Below the pieces are notes generated by a model. The model was given only the letters and a program-made list of their open reading frames with translations, was not told the origin of the DNA and made no database searches. 64,000 bases of DNA from Antedon mediterranea (lineage: Eukaryota > Echinodermata > Crinoidea > Comatulida > Antedonidae): assembly GCF_964355755.1 (NCBI RefSeq), contig NC_092679.1, forward strand, positions 11,646,932-11,710,931, given 5' to 3'. The first letter of the stretch is position 1; each line of letters opens with the position of its first letter. Positions 35,770-48,600 of this stretch are shown one piece after another. Position numbers and translations under genes: made by a program.

Positions 35770-38002
35770 ATGCCATTTCACATTGTAATGCTGACGTTTT
35801 TAGTTTTGATTGGTGGAGATTATTGTCGATTATCGTCAGCGGAAGAGCACTCTAGGTTTCACGATAAAGACATTGTTAGAGACGAAGAGTAAGTTTTCTT
35901 TGTTATTTTAAAACTGTTTATTTTATGAGATAAAATTGAAACATTATTTATCCGAAATTTATTAATTCATTCCGAATTCATTAATTAATTCCGAAATTCA
36001 CCACGTCTCAAACAGGTTCAAAACTAACAAACTCTCATTAAATATTGATAAAACTAACTTTATTCACTTCTCAAATCTAAAGAAACCCCTATCGAAATCT
36101 TCATGTTTTAATTAGGCAAGTTGATCATACTCAAATGGAAGCTGACAAAAAACTGAACTAGAAGCGTCACATTAATACAATCTCTCGATCTATAGGTATA
36201 ATAACAACAATAACAAACTCAAATTTATTTTCCCTCAAAACATCTTACTTTCCCTTTATAATACCCTTATTGGTACATAGCTTTTTATCCCACCGTCTAA
36301 ACTTTAATAACATATTCGCAAACATATTTTCCTTCTATTTCATATTGATTTTTAAAAAAAACAAATCATGTATTTACAAACACATTATTTTTTACTTTAA
36401 CATGATTTTGGTTTTAAATTATTCATCAAACATATGATTATTTCATTATCATCATTACTAGCAAACAAAGTTATTGTATTTTCATTCATTGTTATAAACA
36501 ATATACAGAGTATACTCTATACTACTATATCAGTCGGCTTAAGCCCTTCATTTTAAAATTGAGAAAATAGAACATCGCCTAATCAAAATCCAGAAGTTTA
36601 CACACACTTTATCACATAACGCAGTTTTAACGCTTACACGGCTATGTTGGTATTATTTGGTATGGTTTTACCATTTGCAACCGTTTTAGACCATTTTGAG
36701 CATTTTGATTAAACTTTCCACACACAAATATGTGTAGTACTACATAATCAATTTTCAGACTTCACTAATTAATATTCTTCTATATTCTTATGTAAAAAAG
36801 TGCATTACCAACCATAACAATTTACTAAATTCATAACAATTGCGTAAACCTTTTTTATAGTCATATCAAGGAGCATCTTCAACAAGAAATGGACATTGAC
36901 ATTGAAGAGAAGATGTCGGATGAAGAGCTAGAGTTTCATTATTTTAAGTAATATAACGTTTGAATTATTACCTCCGCTTAATTATTCTTTACTCACAGAT
37001 TTATGCTCTTGTCTTAATTCTTCACCTCCTATATTTCTTTATTCTTACCAATAATATTAAATTGTTGAATGGTGTTTTTCACCAACAATTACTATTTTGT
37101 ACATTGCTAGTCAAATATTTCATAATGGTATGAGAAAAAAAATAGATAACGTATAATACTGTAATTATACGTAATACACAACGATAACAACTTTCCTTTT
37201 ACAGATTACACGATTTTGATAATAATACCAAACTAGATGGCCTAGAAATACTCAATGCGATCTCTCATGTATTGCCGTTTGAACCAAAATCACCAGAAAC
37301 AAAAACTGAACAGCAGATATTAGACGAAAAAATGGAATATTTTGCAGGTTGGTTAGCTATTCTGTTACATAGATATTGGCATATATCAGAAGGAAATCTG
37401 TTTTTAGGGAAGGTCACAGAAGCTTGAAATATTTATTTAGATACCGTAAAACCTAAAAAAAAAGCCCAATGAGCTGCTTTTCGAAAAGAAGCCCTTCTTG
37501 CAAAGAAGTCCCCTCTTTGATCTGCAAAAGTAATCTTGAAACGAAGCCCATCCCGAAATCCACTGGGCTTCTTTTCAAGATACTATGGCTTCTTTTCGAG
37601 TACGGTATCAAAGGAACAAGATGAATTAATGCCAGATACAGATATAATAACGAGTATCGTACATTCATTTAACAATTAAAATGGTATTTTGATCATAAAT
37701 ATGTAAAATTGACATGTAATGTCTAAGAAAACCCTATTATTGTAGAGAGATTCACAAACTTTCATATCAAAAAGTCCTCTTTTCGAGCTTTTACTGTATG
37801 TTGCATCATAAAGATAACTCACACTTGTTCCGTGATAGCTTTGAGTCTAAATAATTCAAACAATTAGTTTATATTTCTTTATTTTGCAGAAGTTATTGAG
37901 CAAGTTCTTCAGGAAGATGACTACAACAATGATGGTTATTTAACTTATTTAGAATACGTTTTATCAAGACGTAGAACGGATCGCCAAGATAGAAATAATT
38001 GA
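35770..38002 (+). CDS. MCFD2: MCFD2-like secreted EF-hand protein, four exons
   Basis: Exons 35770-35888, 36861-36947, 37205-37347 and 37890-38002 join in phase to 153 residues (human MCFD2 has 146). Residues 1-~25 (MPFHIVMLTFLVLIGGDYCR) form a signal peptide. DKDIVRDEDHIKEHLQ and MSDEELEFHYFKLHD match the family. Two EF-hand loops are complete: D72-E83 (DFDNNTKLDGLE) and D127-E138 (DYNNDGYLTYLE). In mammals MCFD2 binds LMAN1 in a calcium-dependent way and carries coagulation factors V and VIII from the endoplasmic reticulum; here a general ER cargo-receptor role is inferred. The related CGREF1 is an alternative, but the short length favours MCFD2. Poly(A) signal AATAAA near 38118. An upstream in-frame start at 34403 is possible. 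Confidence 0.87.
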
Positions 38003-39177
38003 GTTCAATCTTGACTTATGCTTTATAGTCCACCAGTATGAAAGTATATGTACGTTTTTATCAGGCAGTATTTGCCATATATATCCGGACTGTATCATCT
38101 TTATTTCAGTTTCATAAAATAAAAACACAATATTTTAAGCATTAAAATCTTGCATATTAAATCGGTTTACAAAATAGTGAATTATATTGTTCAATAGACG
38201 TTTTTAAACTTCATCATTAAAATCCTGCTGTGGTTAATAATTTTGTTTAAATAATTTTTTAATACAAACAATCCCGGAATTGCAAAAAAATAACCTTTCT
38301 AAAATCAAGATTGACCAGAATAATGGTCGAGGAGTGTCTTGAAGCTGTGCCGATTTGCGGTGCCCCTGCCAGTCGACTAATATTTTGGTCCATGTCAAAG
38401 AATATGTTCATGTTAAAATAATACAGAGTGTGCTATTTAATATATCGATGGAAGATAAGCTTTTGTGACATGACCAATATATCAATTTTCATTAAAATCA
38501 ATAGGCATGTTCTGACAGTAAGTATATACCTATGGACAGAATGAAATAAAAAAATGACTAAAAAACTAATTATCAACTAACAATAGTCTCATTTGACTAA
38601 CAATGGAACATCAACGCGAAAAACAAAAGGGTGGATTTTAAAAGAAATAGCTTTTTTAAACTACTCGTATTAAAAAGGTGGTACATTAAATCAAGTTATG
38701 TTTTGAAATTACAAATCACAAATTATAACCTTTGCCTCTTGTCCAAAAATAAGGTTTTTTGGACAAGTAGTTCTCGAGAAAATGCAATTTCAGTTTACTT
38801 GTTACTTTAAGACTGCTCACCGGCTTTTGAAAATAATTGTCTCCTATCTTTTAACACTAGCCGGTCAGACAATAATATCATTTTTGTTATTTGTGAAGTT
38901 ATTAATAAACCAATTTTGTTGATTTTCAATAGGCATGGTCTGAAAGTATATACCTATCTACACCCAAATTCAGAACGATAACTTGAAAAGTGTAGGCGCT
39001 ATCGTGCTAACATACATACAAACATACATACAAACATACATACAAACAAAGTAAATACTATACTTGGCAAAATTCTTTTTGCCAAGTAACAAAGTGAATA
39101 CTATACTTGGCAAAATGAATTTTGCCAAGTAACAAACACACACACACACACACGCACCAACGCACCCAATCCCCCAC
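38003..39177. other. Spacer with microsatellite
   Basis: No gene. 39010-39050 is a CATACATACAAA microsatellite; 39060-39150 has a duplicated word CTATACTTGGCAAAAT and a CA run next to element C. Confidence 0.5.
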
Positions 39178-41232
39178 GGGATCCAGTCAAGTCGCCCCAT
39201 CGCAAAGTCGCCCCATACAAAGTCGCCCAATACAAAGTCGCCCCATCGCAAAGTCGCCCCAAAACAAAGTCGCCCCGGCACAGTCGCCCCATCTCAAAGT
39301 CGCCCCATTACAAAGTCGCCCCATCGCAAATTCGCCCCATCGCAAAGTCGCCCCAACGCAAAGTCGCCCAATCGCAAAGTCGCCCACGGTTTTAATCATA
39401 TCGGTTGCGTTTGATATCGATTGCGTTGTTACTTTGGTCGCGCTAAATGTCGTATACATTAATGTTTATCCTATTATATACATAATATGTGTTTTAATTT
39501 GTATTTTACAGGTTTTAATGGAGTGATGTGCTTTTTAAAAATCATTAAAAAAATAGTCCCTTGTTTGAAAGTTTTAAAAAGATTATCCCTGATTTATAGT
39601 TTCGAAAATGTTAATTTAATATGATTTTAAAATTAGTTACCAGAGCCACAATTACAATTTCTTCAACCTACGCGATACCAGCTCATTTTTTAGGATAATA
39701 GCCTATAATAAATGTATAAATGTGTAGAAGGCCTTCGTATAGATTTACAGTAGTTAAAACAATAACAGTGTTGTAAGACGAGTGTTATAGGCTACTTATT
39801 GATCATTTTGCATTTATTGACAAGTTATGTGTCTTAATTTTATAATGACTTTTCAAAATGAATATGATTGTTTTACATGCAAGTATTAGTAAAATTAAAA
39901 CGCGACATTTTGACCATGGAAAAACCATCGTACAGTATCGTGTGCGTGTTTTTTAAAAAGGTGAATCCCCGACGGTCAGCAGAAAGACGTAGCAGCTATG
40001 AGGAAACAGATACCAGAAGGCGCAGCTCCGATTGGATTCAGAGAATGTTTCAGATGGCGAGTCGCCTTTTATTCAACAGCACAATGATCATTTTACTAAA
40101 GAAATTTTTTTCAATCCTTTTGGTTATAGAACATTCTAATTATAATGCCTAATAAATATCCTCATATCAGGTGTTTATTTAATTTTAAATTAAACAAGAC
40201 AGTGAAGAGGCACGGAATAATACGTACACGGACGTACGACAAATACACACACGCACGTTATCATTTACGACATATAGTGGCGATATGATGCAATTTTATA
40301 ATGGGATATAATGATGGGATTGCCTTTCCAGGAGTCTTACAATCAATGTTCACTGTAATACTATGTATATAATAGTAAACTGAATGTTTATAAATAAATT
40401 GTTTTACGTAATTTGTTGCATATAAAATAAAAGACACAGACGTAGCCTACGTTTCCTATAAAATATTTCACGTTTAAATAATTATGTACTGTTAAATGAC
40501 ATTATGCTGGATAATACTATATCTTAAACTATGTTTATAAATTGTAATTTTTTAAGCCACACATCTTTCTCATCATAGGCCTACTGACCTGTAAAATAAA
40601 AACAAAAATCAATTATTAATATAGGCCTAATAATAATAATAAATATTCATCGACCAAAGTAAAAATAATCTAGATCGTATAACATCATTTTATCGCGACC
40701 GATTTCGAACGCGACTGATGATATCATCGTAAAACTCTGGCGGGGTTTCCCCATCTTCAGATGGTGCGTTGTAGAGTGCGACAACGGCAACGGCGGAGTA
40801 ATTACGGGGGTTTCCCTCTGGTAAGCTAGCACGTTAGAGTGTGCGACCGCGGAGTGCGACCGAGTGATTAGTCGGGGGCTTCCTCTCTGATATGGGGGTG
40901 CGTGCCGATCGTGTGACCTGAGACTACATGGCGGGGCTTCCCCTTTTATGCCTACACGTTCTGTGTTATTTTGTGTATCATTGCAACATTTTACGCACTT
41001 GTAAACTATTTTTTAACGTTTTGGGGCGACTTTGCGATAGGGCGACTTTGTGATGGGGCGACTTTGCGATGGAGCGACTTTGTGTTGGGGCGACTTTGCG
41101 ATGGGGCGACTTTGCGATAGGGCGACTGTGTCGGGGCGACTTTGTTTTGGGGCGACTTTGCGATGGGGGCGACTGTGTAAGGGGCGACTTTGTATGGGGC
41201 GACTTTGCGATGGGGCGACTTGACTAGCATCC
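39178..41232. mobile_element. Non-autonomous TIR element C, GTCGCCCC repeats (2.06 kb)
   Basis: Left GGGATCCAGTCAAGTCGCCCC-type end and right GGGGCGACTTGACTAGCATCC end are inverted. Subterminal arrays of ~13-17 bp (GTCGCCCCATCGCAAA) lie at 39188-39388 and, inverted, 41020-41224. It is a copy of element F but has lost ~300 bp of the left arm. I see no clean duplication at its ends. Contains a 94-codon frame shared with F. Confidence 0.85.
39868..40152 (+). CDS. 94-codon frame shared by elements C and F, unknown
   Basis: The frame encodes MEKPSYSIVCVFFKK and then an Arg/Ser-rich stretch (RRSAERRSSYEETDTRRRS) and a hydrophobic C-terminal half. The product from F differs at two residues (V to G, Y to C). 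I do not recognise it, and shared descent of the elements alone explains the similarity. The real start may be the internal Met at about residue 17. Confidence 0.25.
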   Translation: MFYMQVLVKLKRDILTMEKPSYSIVCVFFKKVNPRRSAERRSSYEETDTRRRSSDWIQRMFQMASRLLFNSTMIILLKKFFSILLVIEHSNYNA

Positions 41233-41301
41233 GCAGCCACCCACCCACACCAACACGCGATCGATTACACATACCTCCTTGGCGGAGGTAAACAATACCA
41301 A

Positions 41302-41374
41302 GAGAGCCCTTGGTCTGGTTAGAACATCTGCATATCAAGCAGAAGGTTCCGGGTTCGAGTCTCGGTCCGGTCTC
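41302..41374 (+). tRNA. tRNA-like sequence (probably SINE-derived)
   Basis: AGAGCCCTTGGTCTGGTTAG, an anticodon-like arm TCTGC-ATATCAA-GCAGA and a B box in CCGGGTTCGAGTCTCGG suggest a tRNA fold with anticodon ATC in the loop. The acceptor stem pairs imperfectly. It lies next to the end of element C. A tRNA-derived SINE head is more likely than a working tRNA gene. Confidence 0.4.
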
Positions 41375-41846
41375 TTTATAAATAAGGTTAAGTTCAGCTT
41401 AGGCAAAAATAATATTTTTATATTATAAGCAAATATTGATAATGCCAAACCTTATTTTTAGCACAATTCGCTGATTTCACAACAGATGCTATAATGCCGT
41501 TTTGGCGTGCCATGAACTTGTTGTTTGTTGTTGTGTTTTATAGAAACATCCGGGATGTCGAAATGGGCGTGTGACGTCGCGTTTAAATGCCAAGAGAGAG
41601 ATGATGCTGTGGGATTTTCCCTAGGCCTAGTCGTAAGATTAAAAATAATTATAAGGTTTCTCTAGATAAATGACTATCTATGTAGAATGGAAATTGTGGT
41701 GAGTTTTTTGGTTTTCCAAAGACGCCTATGCCTAATTAATACTTAATAATAAGCTAGGCCTAGCAAGGTCAGGTATAGCTTGGTAGGCCGCCTAAGTTAA
41801 GGGCCTACTAGCCTAGCCCCCTAGCTAGTAGCTAGCTAGGGGTGCT

Positions 41847-44800
41847 GGTCAACCCGTACCCAAACCAACCCGTACCCATGCCAACTCGTACCTAAATATT
41901 TGGCTTACTCGTACCCATTATTTGGCTTACTCGTACCCACTTTGGCTAACCCGTACCCAAACCAACTCGTACCCATGCCAACTCATACCTAAATATTTGG
42001 CTTACTCGTACCCATTATTTGGCTTACTCGTACCCATTATTTGGCTTACTCGTACCCATTATTTGGACTACTCGTACCCAATTTGAATAATTAGGCCTAC
42101 TTGTAATGATTTGATCGGCGCAAAACTAGTGGTATGCTTTTGACGTATGAATATTTTTATATTTAAATTGTTTTTTTTTATTTTACAGGTCTCGGTGAAA
42201 TGTGTGCTAATAAAAATGACCATTGATTTGATTGTAAACTTCGTTTAATTAGGCATATATTTGTTAACATTTATTTAAATGTAGTATTATAGTTTTATAA
42301 ACGTATGTTTGATGTGTCTTTTTATTTATTTACGTAAGAACATTAATTAATAAAAAAATATTTTTACTGTTGTATAGTATTACAATTCAATTAAGCCCAG
42401 GTAAAGTACCAACAACGTATCATTTTTATACTTATCAATTTTTATTCTTATCACCTTATCTTCCCTGATTACATTCGATCATGGAGGTATACCTCCATGA
42501 TTCGATCAAGTAATTATTGTTTCTATTGTATTGGTATATTTAAAATTGGTTGAATTAACGACGCCCTGTTTTAATCAAAAAGCCCACAGGGCTATGGAGT
42601 CGAATTACTCATAGATTTCGTGTTACGTGTTTTTGCTGACCGGGATTAACCTTTTATTATAAAAAAAAAATGACGTATGATCGTTTTCCATAATTTATTT
42701 ATTAATAATTCAGTGAAATGATCATGTACACTTACTGTAAAGTCTGCAGGGCTATGGGCGTAGATTTCGTGTTACGTGTTTTTGCTGACCGGGATTAACC
42801 TTTTATTATAAAAAAAACACGCATTTATAGGGCGTCAAAGAGATGACTCATTAATGACGTATATGATCGTTTTCCATATAATTTTATTTATTAATAATTC
42901 AGTGAAATGATCATATACACGTACTGTAAGGCCTGCAGGGCTATGGGGCGTAGATTTCGTGTTACGTGTTTTTGCTGACCGGGATTAACCTTTTATTACA
43001 AAAAAACACGCATTTATAGGGTGTCAAAGAGACGACTTAGTAATGGCGTATGATCGTTTTCCATATATTTTATTTATTAATAATTCAGTGAAATGATCAT
43101 ATACACGTACTGTAAGGCCTGCAGGGCTATGGGGCGTAGATTTCGTGTTACGTGTTTTTGCTGACCGGGACTAACATTTTATTACAAAAAAACACGCATT
43201 TATAGGGTGTCAAAGAGACGACTTAGTAATGGCGTATGATCGTTTTCCATATATTTTATTTATTAATAATTCAGTGAAATGATCATATACACGTACTGTA
43301 AGGCCTGCAGGGCTATGGGGCGTAGATTTCGTGTTACGTGTTTTTGCTGACCGGGATTAACCTTTTATTACAAACAAACACGCATTTATATGGTGTCAAA
43401 GAGACGACTTAGTAATGGCGTATGATCGTTTTCCATATATTTTATTTATTAATAATTCAGTGAAATGATCATATACACGTACTGTAAGGCCTGCGGGGCT
43501 ATGGGGCGTAGATTTCGTGTTACGTGTTTTTGCTGACCGGGATTAACCTTTTATTACAAAAAAACACGCATTTATAGGGCGTCAAAGAGACGACTCAGTA
43601 ATGACGTATGATCGTTTTCCATATATTTTATTTATCAATAATTCAGTGAAATGATCATATACACGTACTTTAAGGCAATTAAACATTTTTGGCAGATTTT
43701 CTTCTATAACAGCTACAGTGTGTAAAAAAAAAATAGACAACGCAATGTGGCGTACGATCGTTTTCTATTTTTTTTTTTCTTAAATAATTCAGTAAAATTA
43801 TCTGTTTGTTTACAGCAATTAAACATTTTTGGTAGATGTTTCCTCAATAACAGCTACGTGTTTTTGCTGACAAGGGATTCCCTTTTAAAAAAAAAAACGC
43901 ATTCTATAATATTCTACAAATAAATGACCCACACTCGTTTTTCCATGGCAATTCAACGGATGTCGTCTTATTTACTAAAATAATATAAACGTTCTGAAGG
44001 CCTACCTACACGTGTCTGTACATACGTATCTGTCAGCGATAAGATGATTTTTTTTTTAGTTTTAGTAGTATTTTATTTCGGTTTTTAGTCATAATAATAC
44101 AGTAATAATCATTATAAAATGAAAACGTAATAACAGCAAATGTCGTCGTTAGTAATTAAATGTTAAATTATTGGAGGTTACCTTTTATTATTATTCTCAC
44201 ATCCATCATGTCCTAGGGAATTTGTTTTAAAAACGGCAATAATCTACTTAGATTCATTATTCTAAAATGGTCCTTAGCAGCAAAAATGAGGCTGGTATCC
44301 ACTTAAATAGTTTCGTGATTTTAAAAATACGAGTGACTACTTAAAAATGTTTTCGAAATGTTAAAACAAAACTTGCAAAACAAAACAACAAAAACCATTT
44401 TTAAAACGATTTTCAAAAAGCACATTACTTCATTATCTGTAAAATAAAATGAAAAGTGTGTACAGGCTATTCGTAGTAAATAATAGATCAATAACTATTC
44501 AAAAATGAAAAAAAAAATAGAATGCAGCACAGCCGACCACTGACATCTTCCATGTAAAACAACGCCCTCAAGTATTAATTTAACTACGACCCAAATACGA
44601 TGAAAGCTGTGCTTTTTTCGTACGAGTCTGTACATAAATTATACTTAGGTAAATAGTTTTTGCCATTATAATATCGAACATATGATCTAAAAATGTAATA
44701 AAACTGGGTTTAACTGTAATAGGCCTATATAAATATACTTTAAATAGCATTAAACTTGGGTACGGGCCAGCCAATGATGGGTACGGGTTAGCCAATGATG

Positions 44801-44889
44801 GGTACGGGTGAGCCAAAATTTTGGGTACGAGTAAGCCAAAATTTGGGTACGAGTTGGTGGGTACGAGTTGGCATGGGTACGGGTTGACC
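41847..44889. mobile_element. TIR element D with CCGTACCC repeats and satellite core (3.04 kb)
   Basis: Left end GGTCAACCCGTACCC, right end its reverse complement. Subterminal arrays of TTTGGCTTACTCGTACCCA-type units (~22 bp) lie at 41850-42080 and, inverted, 44757-44889. The core holds a ~186-bp tandem satellite (42585-43680). No coding gene and no clear target duplication; both flanks are CTAG-rich low-complexity DNA. Confidence 0.8.
42585..43680. repeat. Satellite-like tandem array, ~186-bp unit, about 6 copies
   Basis: The word CAGGGCTATGGGGCGTAGAT recurs near 42590 (partial), 42749, 42938, 43123, 43308 and 43495. Each unit goes on with TTTCGTGTTACGTGTTTTTG, CTGACCGGGATTAACC and CGTATGATCGTTTTCC. 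Inner units are nearly identical; the outer ones diverge, and 43680-43930 holds weaker relatives. Confidence 0.9.
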
Positions 44890-45682
44890 TGTATTCGCTA
44901 GCTAGTAGTAGTAGAGGCCTACTAGACTAGCCTTACTTTACTAGCTATAGTTATTAGTAACGGCGGGTCCGACTGATAGAGCGACTAGCTTAGCCCATAG
45001 TAGGTAGGTCAGCAGCTGCTACTACTATGTAGGGTGTCCAGCATAGCCTACTACTATGTGGAAACATCTTGTCACATCTTGTTATAGTAATACATTTTTT
45101 TTATTGGATATTGTTTCATAAAGAGTACATTTTTGTTTATGGAGGAATTTCCTTCCTTCCACATAAAGAAGTGCACTTGCTGACTAAGTTTTTATTGTTG
45201 GTGGAAGGTTTAAACAACCTAAGTTTAAATTAAGAGCTTCTCTACTCGAACACAAACTCGAACACAAATAGGATCACAAATAAGATAGTTTAACAAGACA
45301 ATTTTAATCATGTATTTTACCGCCATTTTTCATTTCTACATTTTAATTAACATCGTATCTAAAATTTTAAATGAGAAAATATATGGTTAATAATGAATTC
45401 TGGCATCTTATTATGTAAATATACCGGTATTTTAACTACTCTAAACACTTACTTTTAATTGTCACAAATGTACTTATATGTATATAATATATTCATCAAT
45501 GAGAATTTAAATAAACGTGAGAAGAACTCACACAAGACAAAAAAAGAGCTTATTGTAGGAAACAATTTAAAAAAAATTATTATTCAGCCATGATACTTAC
45601 TGTTATACTTTTATTTTGAAATAGGCAAACTATCATTTACAATATTCTTTCAATTTTAGATTTGTGGTTGTTTTATTCAATA
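44890..45682. other. Spacer upstream of FBXO48-like gene
   Basis: No gene. A splice acceptor (TCTTTCAATTTTAG, ending ~45660) 23 bases before the F-box ATG suggests an unseen 5' UTR exon upstream. Confidence 0.45.
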
Positions 45683-48600
45683 ATGGATTTCATAGATGTG
45701 CTTCCTCCTGAAATGATTTGCAATATACTACTGAACCTGGACTCAAGAAGCATGTGCAGCATGTCTGAATCCTGTAAGATATTGCATGACATGGTTGAGA
45801 CTGATTGGCTCTGGATGAAGTTGTGTAGCAACCATTGTGATACATCTAATCAACTGTTTCTCAGTGACCGAAGTCAAGGTTTGTCTTGGAAAGTAAGGGA
45901 ATGATTTTTGAAATTGTCATAATATACAAAATAATGAATGTTTATGAGTTTATGCTGAGAATATTTCATGAGTTGAAAAATTGACTGCTCTATATTTAAT
46001 GAGGCGGAGCGAGTAAAGAACTCAGACAATTTTTCATATATAAAATATTCTCTCCACACAACGAATACAAGACATTCATTATTTTTGTTTTATAACAAAC
46101 CTAATTTGTTTCACTTTATTCATCGTAAATTATTGACAAATGATAGGTTGGGAAACTAGGCTAAAATAGGCAGTACTCTAACTTCTGATGCTGGGAAGAA
46201 CAGTTATAGGGGGTAATATTTTAGGGGGTGGTGTCAGGATACTATGGATAATGGTTAGCCATGCATACAGTGTATAGAGCAGGAGCCCAGAGGGGTCAAC
46301 CTAGCTGGAAAGTTAACCAATTTCTATGCATGTGGCAATTATCTACGTACATACCAATGTATGGAAATGACAGTCTGGCGCGTTTCTTTTGGTGGGTGTG
46401 GCTAGGAGGGACATTGTAAAGGGTAAAAAAAATGAGCTAGATCAGCTGAAAAGTTAACCCCATGAAATATTTTGCAAATTGTTTGACATAGAGTGAAATA
46501 TAAGGAATGGCCATTGCCAGACGATTTTAGTGGTGGGGGGTGCCTGCCAGACCCCTATTTCTGGGGGGTCAAAAATGAGCTAGACAGCTTAAAAGTTAAC
46601 CCTCTAAAACTGGTGGGAAAATGTTCAATAAACTCATAATTATCATGAATGACCATTGCCAGACATTTTCAGTGGTGGATTGTGCCCGCCAGACCCCGTC
46701 AAACACCCAACCCCCCAAAAATTGAGCTAGATCAGCTGAAAATTTAACCCCATGAAATATTTTGCAAATTGTTTGACATAGAGTGAAATATAAGGAATGG
46801 CCATTGCCAGACGATTTTAGTGGTGGGGGGTGCCTGCCAGACCCCTATTTCTGGGGGGTCAAAAATGAGCTAGATCAGCTTAAAAGTTAACCCTCTAAAA
46901 CTGGTGGGAAAATGTTCAATAAACTTATAATTATCATGAATGACCATTGCCAGACATTTTCAGTGGTGGATTGTGCCCGTCAAACACCCAACCCCCCAAA
47001 AATTGAGCTAGATCAGCTGAAAAGTTAACCCCATGAAATATTTTGCAAATTGTTTGACATAGAGTGAAATATAATGAATGAATATCGCCAGACGATTTTA
47101 GTGGTGGGGGTGCCTGCCAGACCCCCATTTCTGGGGGGCCAAAAATGAGCTAGATCAGCTTAAAAGTTAACCCTCTGAAACTGGTGGGAAAATGTTCAAT
47201 AAACTCATAACTATCATGAATGACCATTGCCAGACATTTTCAGTGGTGGATTGTGCCCGCCAGACCCCGTCAAACACCCCACCCCCAAAAAATTGAGCTA
47301 GATCAGCTGAAAAGTTAACCCCGTGAAATATTTTGCAAATTGTTTGACATAGAGTGAAATATAATGAATGGACATTGCCAGACGATTTTAGTGGTGGGGG
47401 GTGCCTGCCAGACCCCCATTTCTGGAGGGCCAAAAATGAACTAGATCAGCTTAAAAGTTAACCCTCTAAAACTGGTGGGAGAATGTTCAATGTACTCATA
47501 ACTATTATGAATGACCATTGCCAGACATTTTCAGTGGTGTGTGGTGCCCGCCAGACCCCGTCAAACACCCCCACTCCCAAAAATGAGCTAGATCAGCTGA
47601 AAAGCTAACCTTTTAAAACATGCTGTAAAATGTTCAGCATGATCCCTAGTATAATAAATGACCATTGCTAGACATTTAAAGTGGTGGGTTGTGTCCGCCA
47701 GCCCATTAAACACCCACCCACCCCCCCCCCTCCCCCCCAAAAAAAAACATGAACTAGATCAACTCAAAACCTAAACTTATAAAACAAAATATATGGAGCA
47801 ATTAAGTACACTAAAAAACAGCATGAATGACTAAAATGAGAACTACACCAAATATCAAACACCCGACATTTTAGCATATGATACTTTATATAGTACCTTA
47901 TTCTATCTACAGTAGTTTTCATTAGTTACAACAAAAAACAGTCTTATTTAATAAGCTATGACTTTTCTGCACAAATTATTTTAAATTAATCCATATATTC
48001 CTCTTCACTCCATGCATCGCCATAAGAATCACTTGATTCTTCAATCTCTGTTTCTTCCGTTTCACTGTCAATTTGTCCTTTTTTATTCTTGATGGACGGC
48101 ATTGAGCTGTTGCAGTTTCCCCCAATTCAAGACCAGCAAATGTTCTCAGCTCCGTGACTGCCATGGCTCGTTGACTCATAGTCAATGACCACTGGCGCAT
48201 TGCATTTTCTGAATTAGGAAAGGCAACAATCCCTCTCATACTTGAAGAAGAATCACGATTGACCGTCTGTTCTAAGGAAAGGTCAACAGCTGATCTACTG
48301 TAGTGCTTATTTGTACGTCTGATGGAAAATGCTCATTTTTCCAGTACTTTAGGTCAACGTTTTTCAGTTTCTGTATGAATAGAGTTCCCCATCTGGCGTA
48401 GTTAGGTCGGTTCAGGGCAAAGTAAACAGATAATATGGTTGGAAATACATTAATGTAGCCAGTGACATCATTTGCTTTCACACATCTCTGAAGTTCTCTA
48501 TGGAGTCGATTAATAAGAAAAATGTAAATAGCCCAGAATTGTGCTGTTGAACCTATATTTCCAGTAAGCACTGACTGGAAGTAATTCTCGTACTTCTGCA

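Noticed and set aside
39122-39526. Frames rich in QSRPIAKSP or GRLCDGATLRWGD repeats (also at 41006-41338, 55525-55813, 57646-57897)
   Set aside because: They arise from the GTCGCCCC subterminal arrays of elements C and F read in different frames; not proteins.
42585-43680. Satellite array considered as CRISPR or rDNA spacer
   Set aside because: Units are contiguous and nearly identical with no unique spacers, and no rRNA sequence is nearby.
44580-44816. Frame beginning MAHPYPSLANPYPSLAG
   Set aside because: Repeat translation of the CCGTACCC array at the right end of element D.
47167-47433. Frames with HPPPLKSSGNVHSLYFTLC (also 46934-47128, 51493-51759)
   Set aside because: Translations of the 290-bp units in the arms of element E, on both strands by symmetry.
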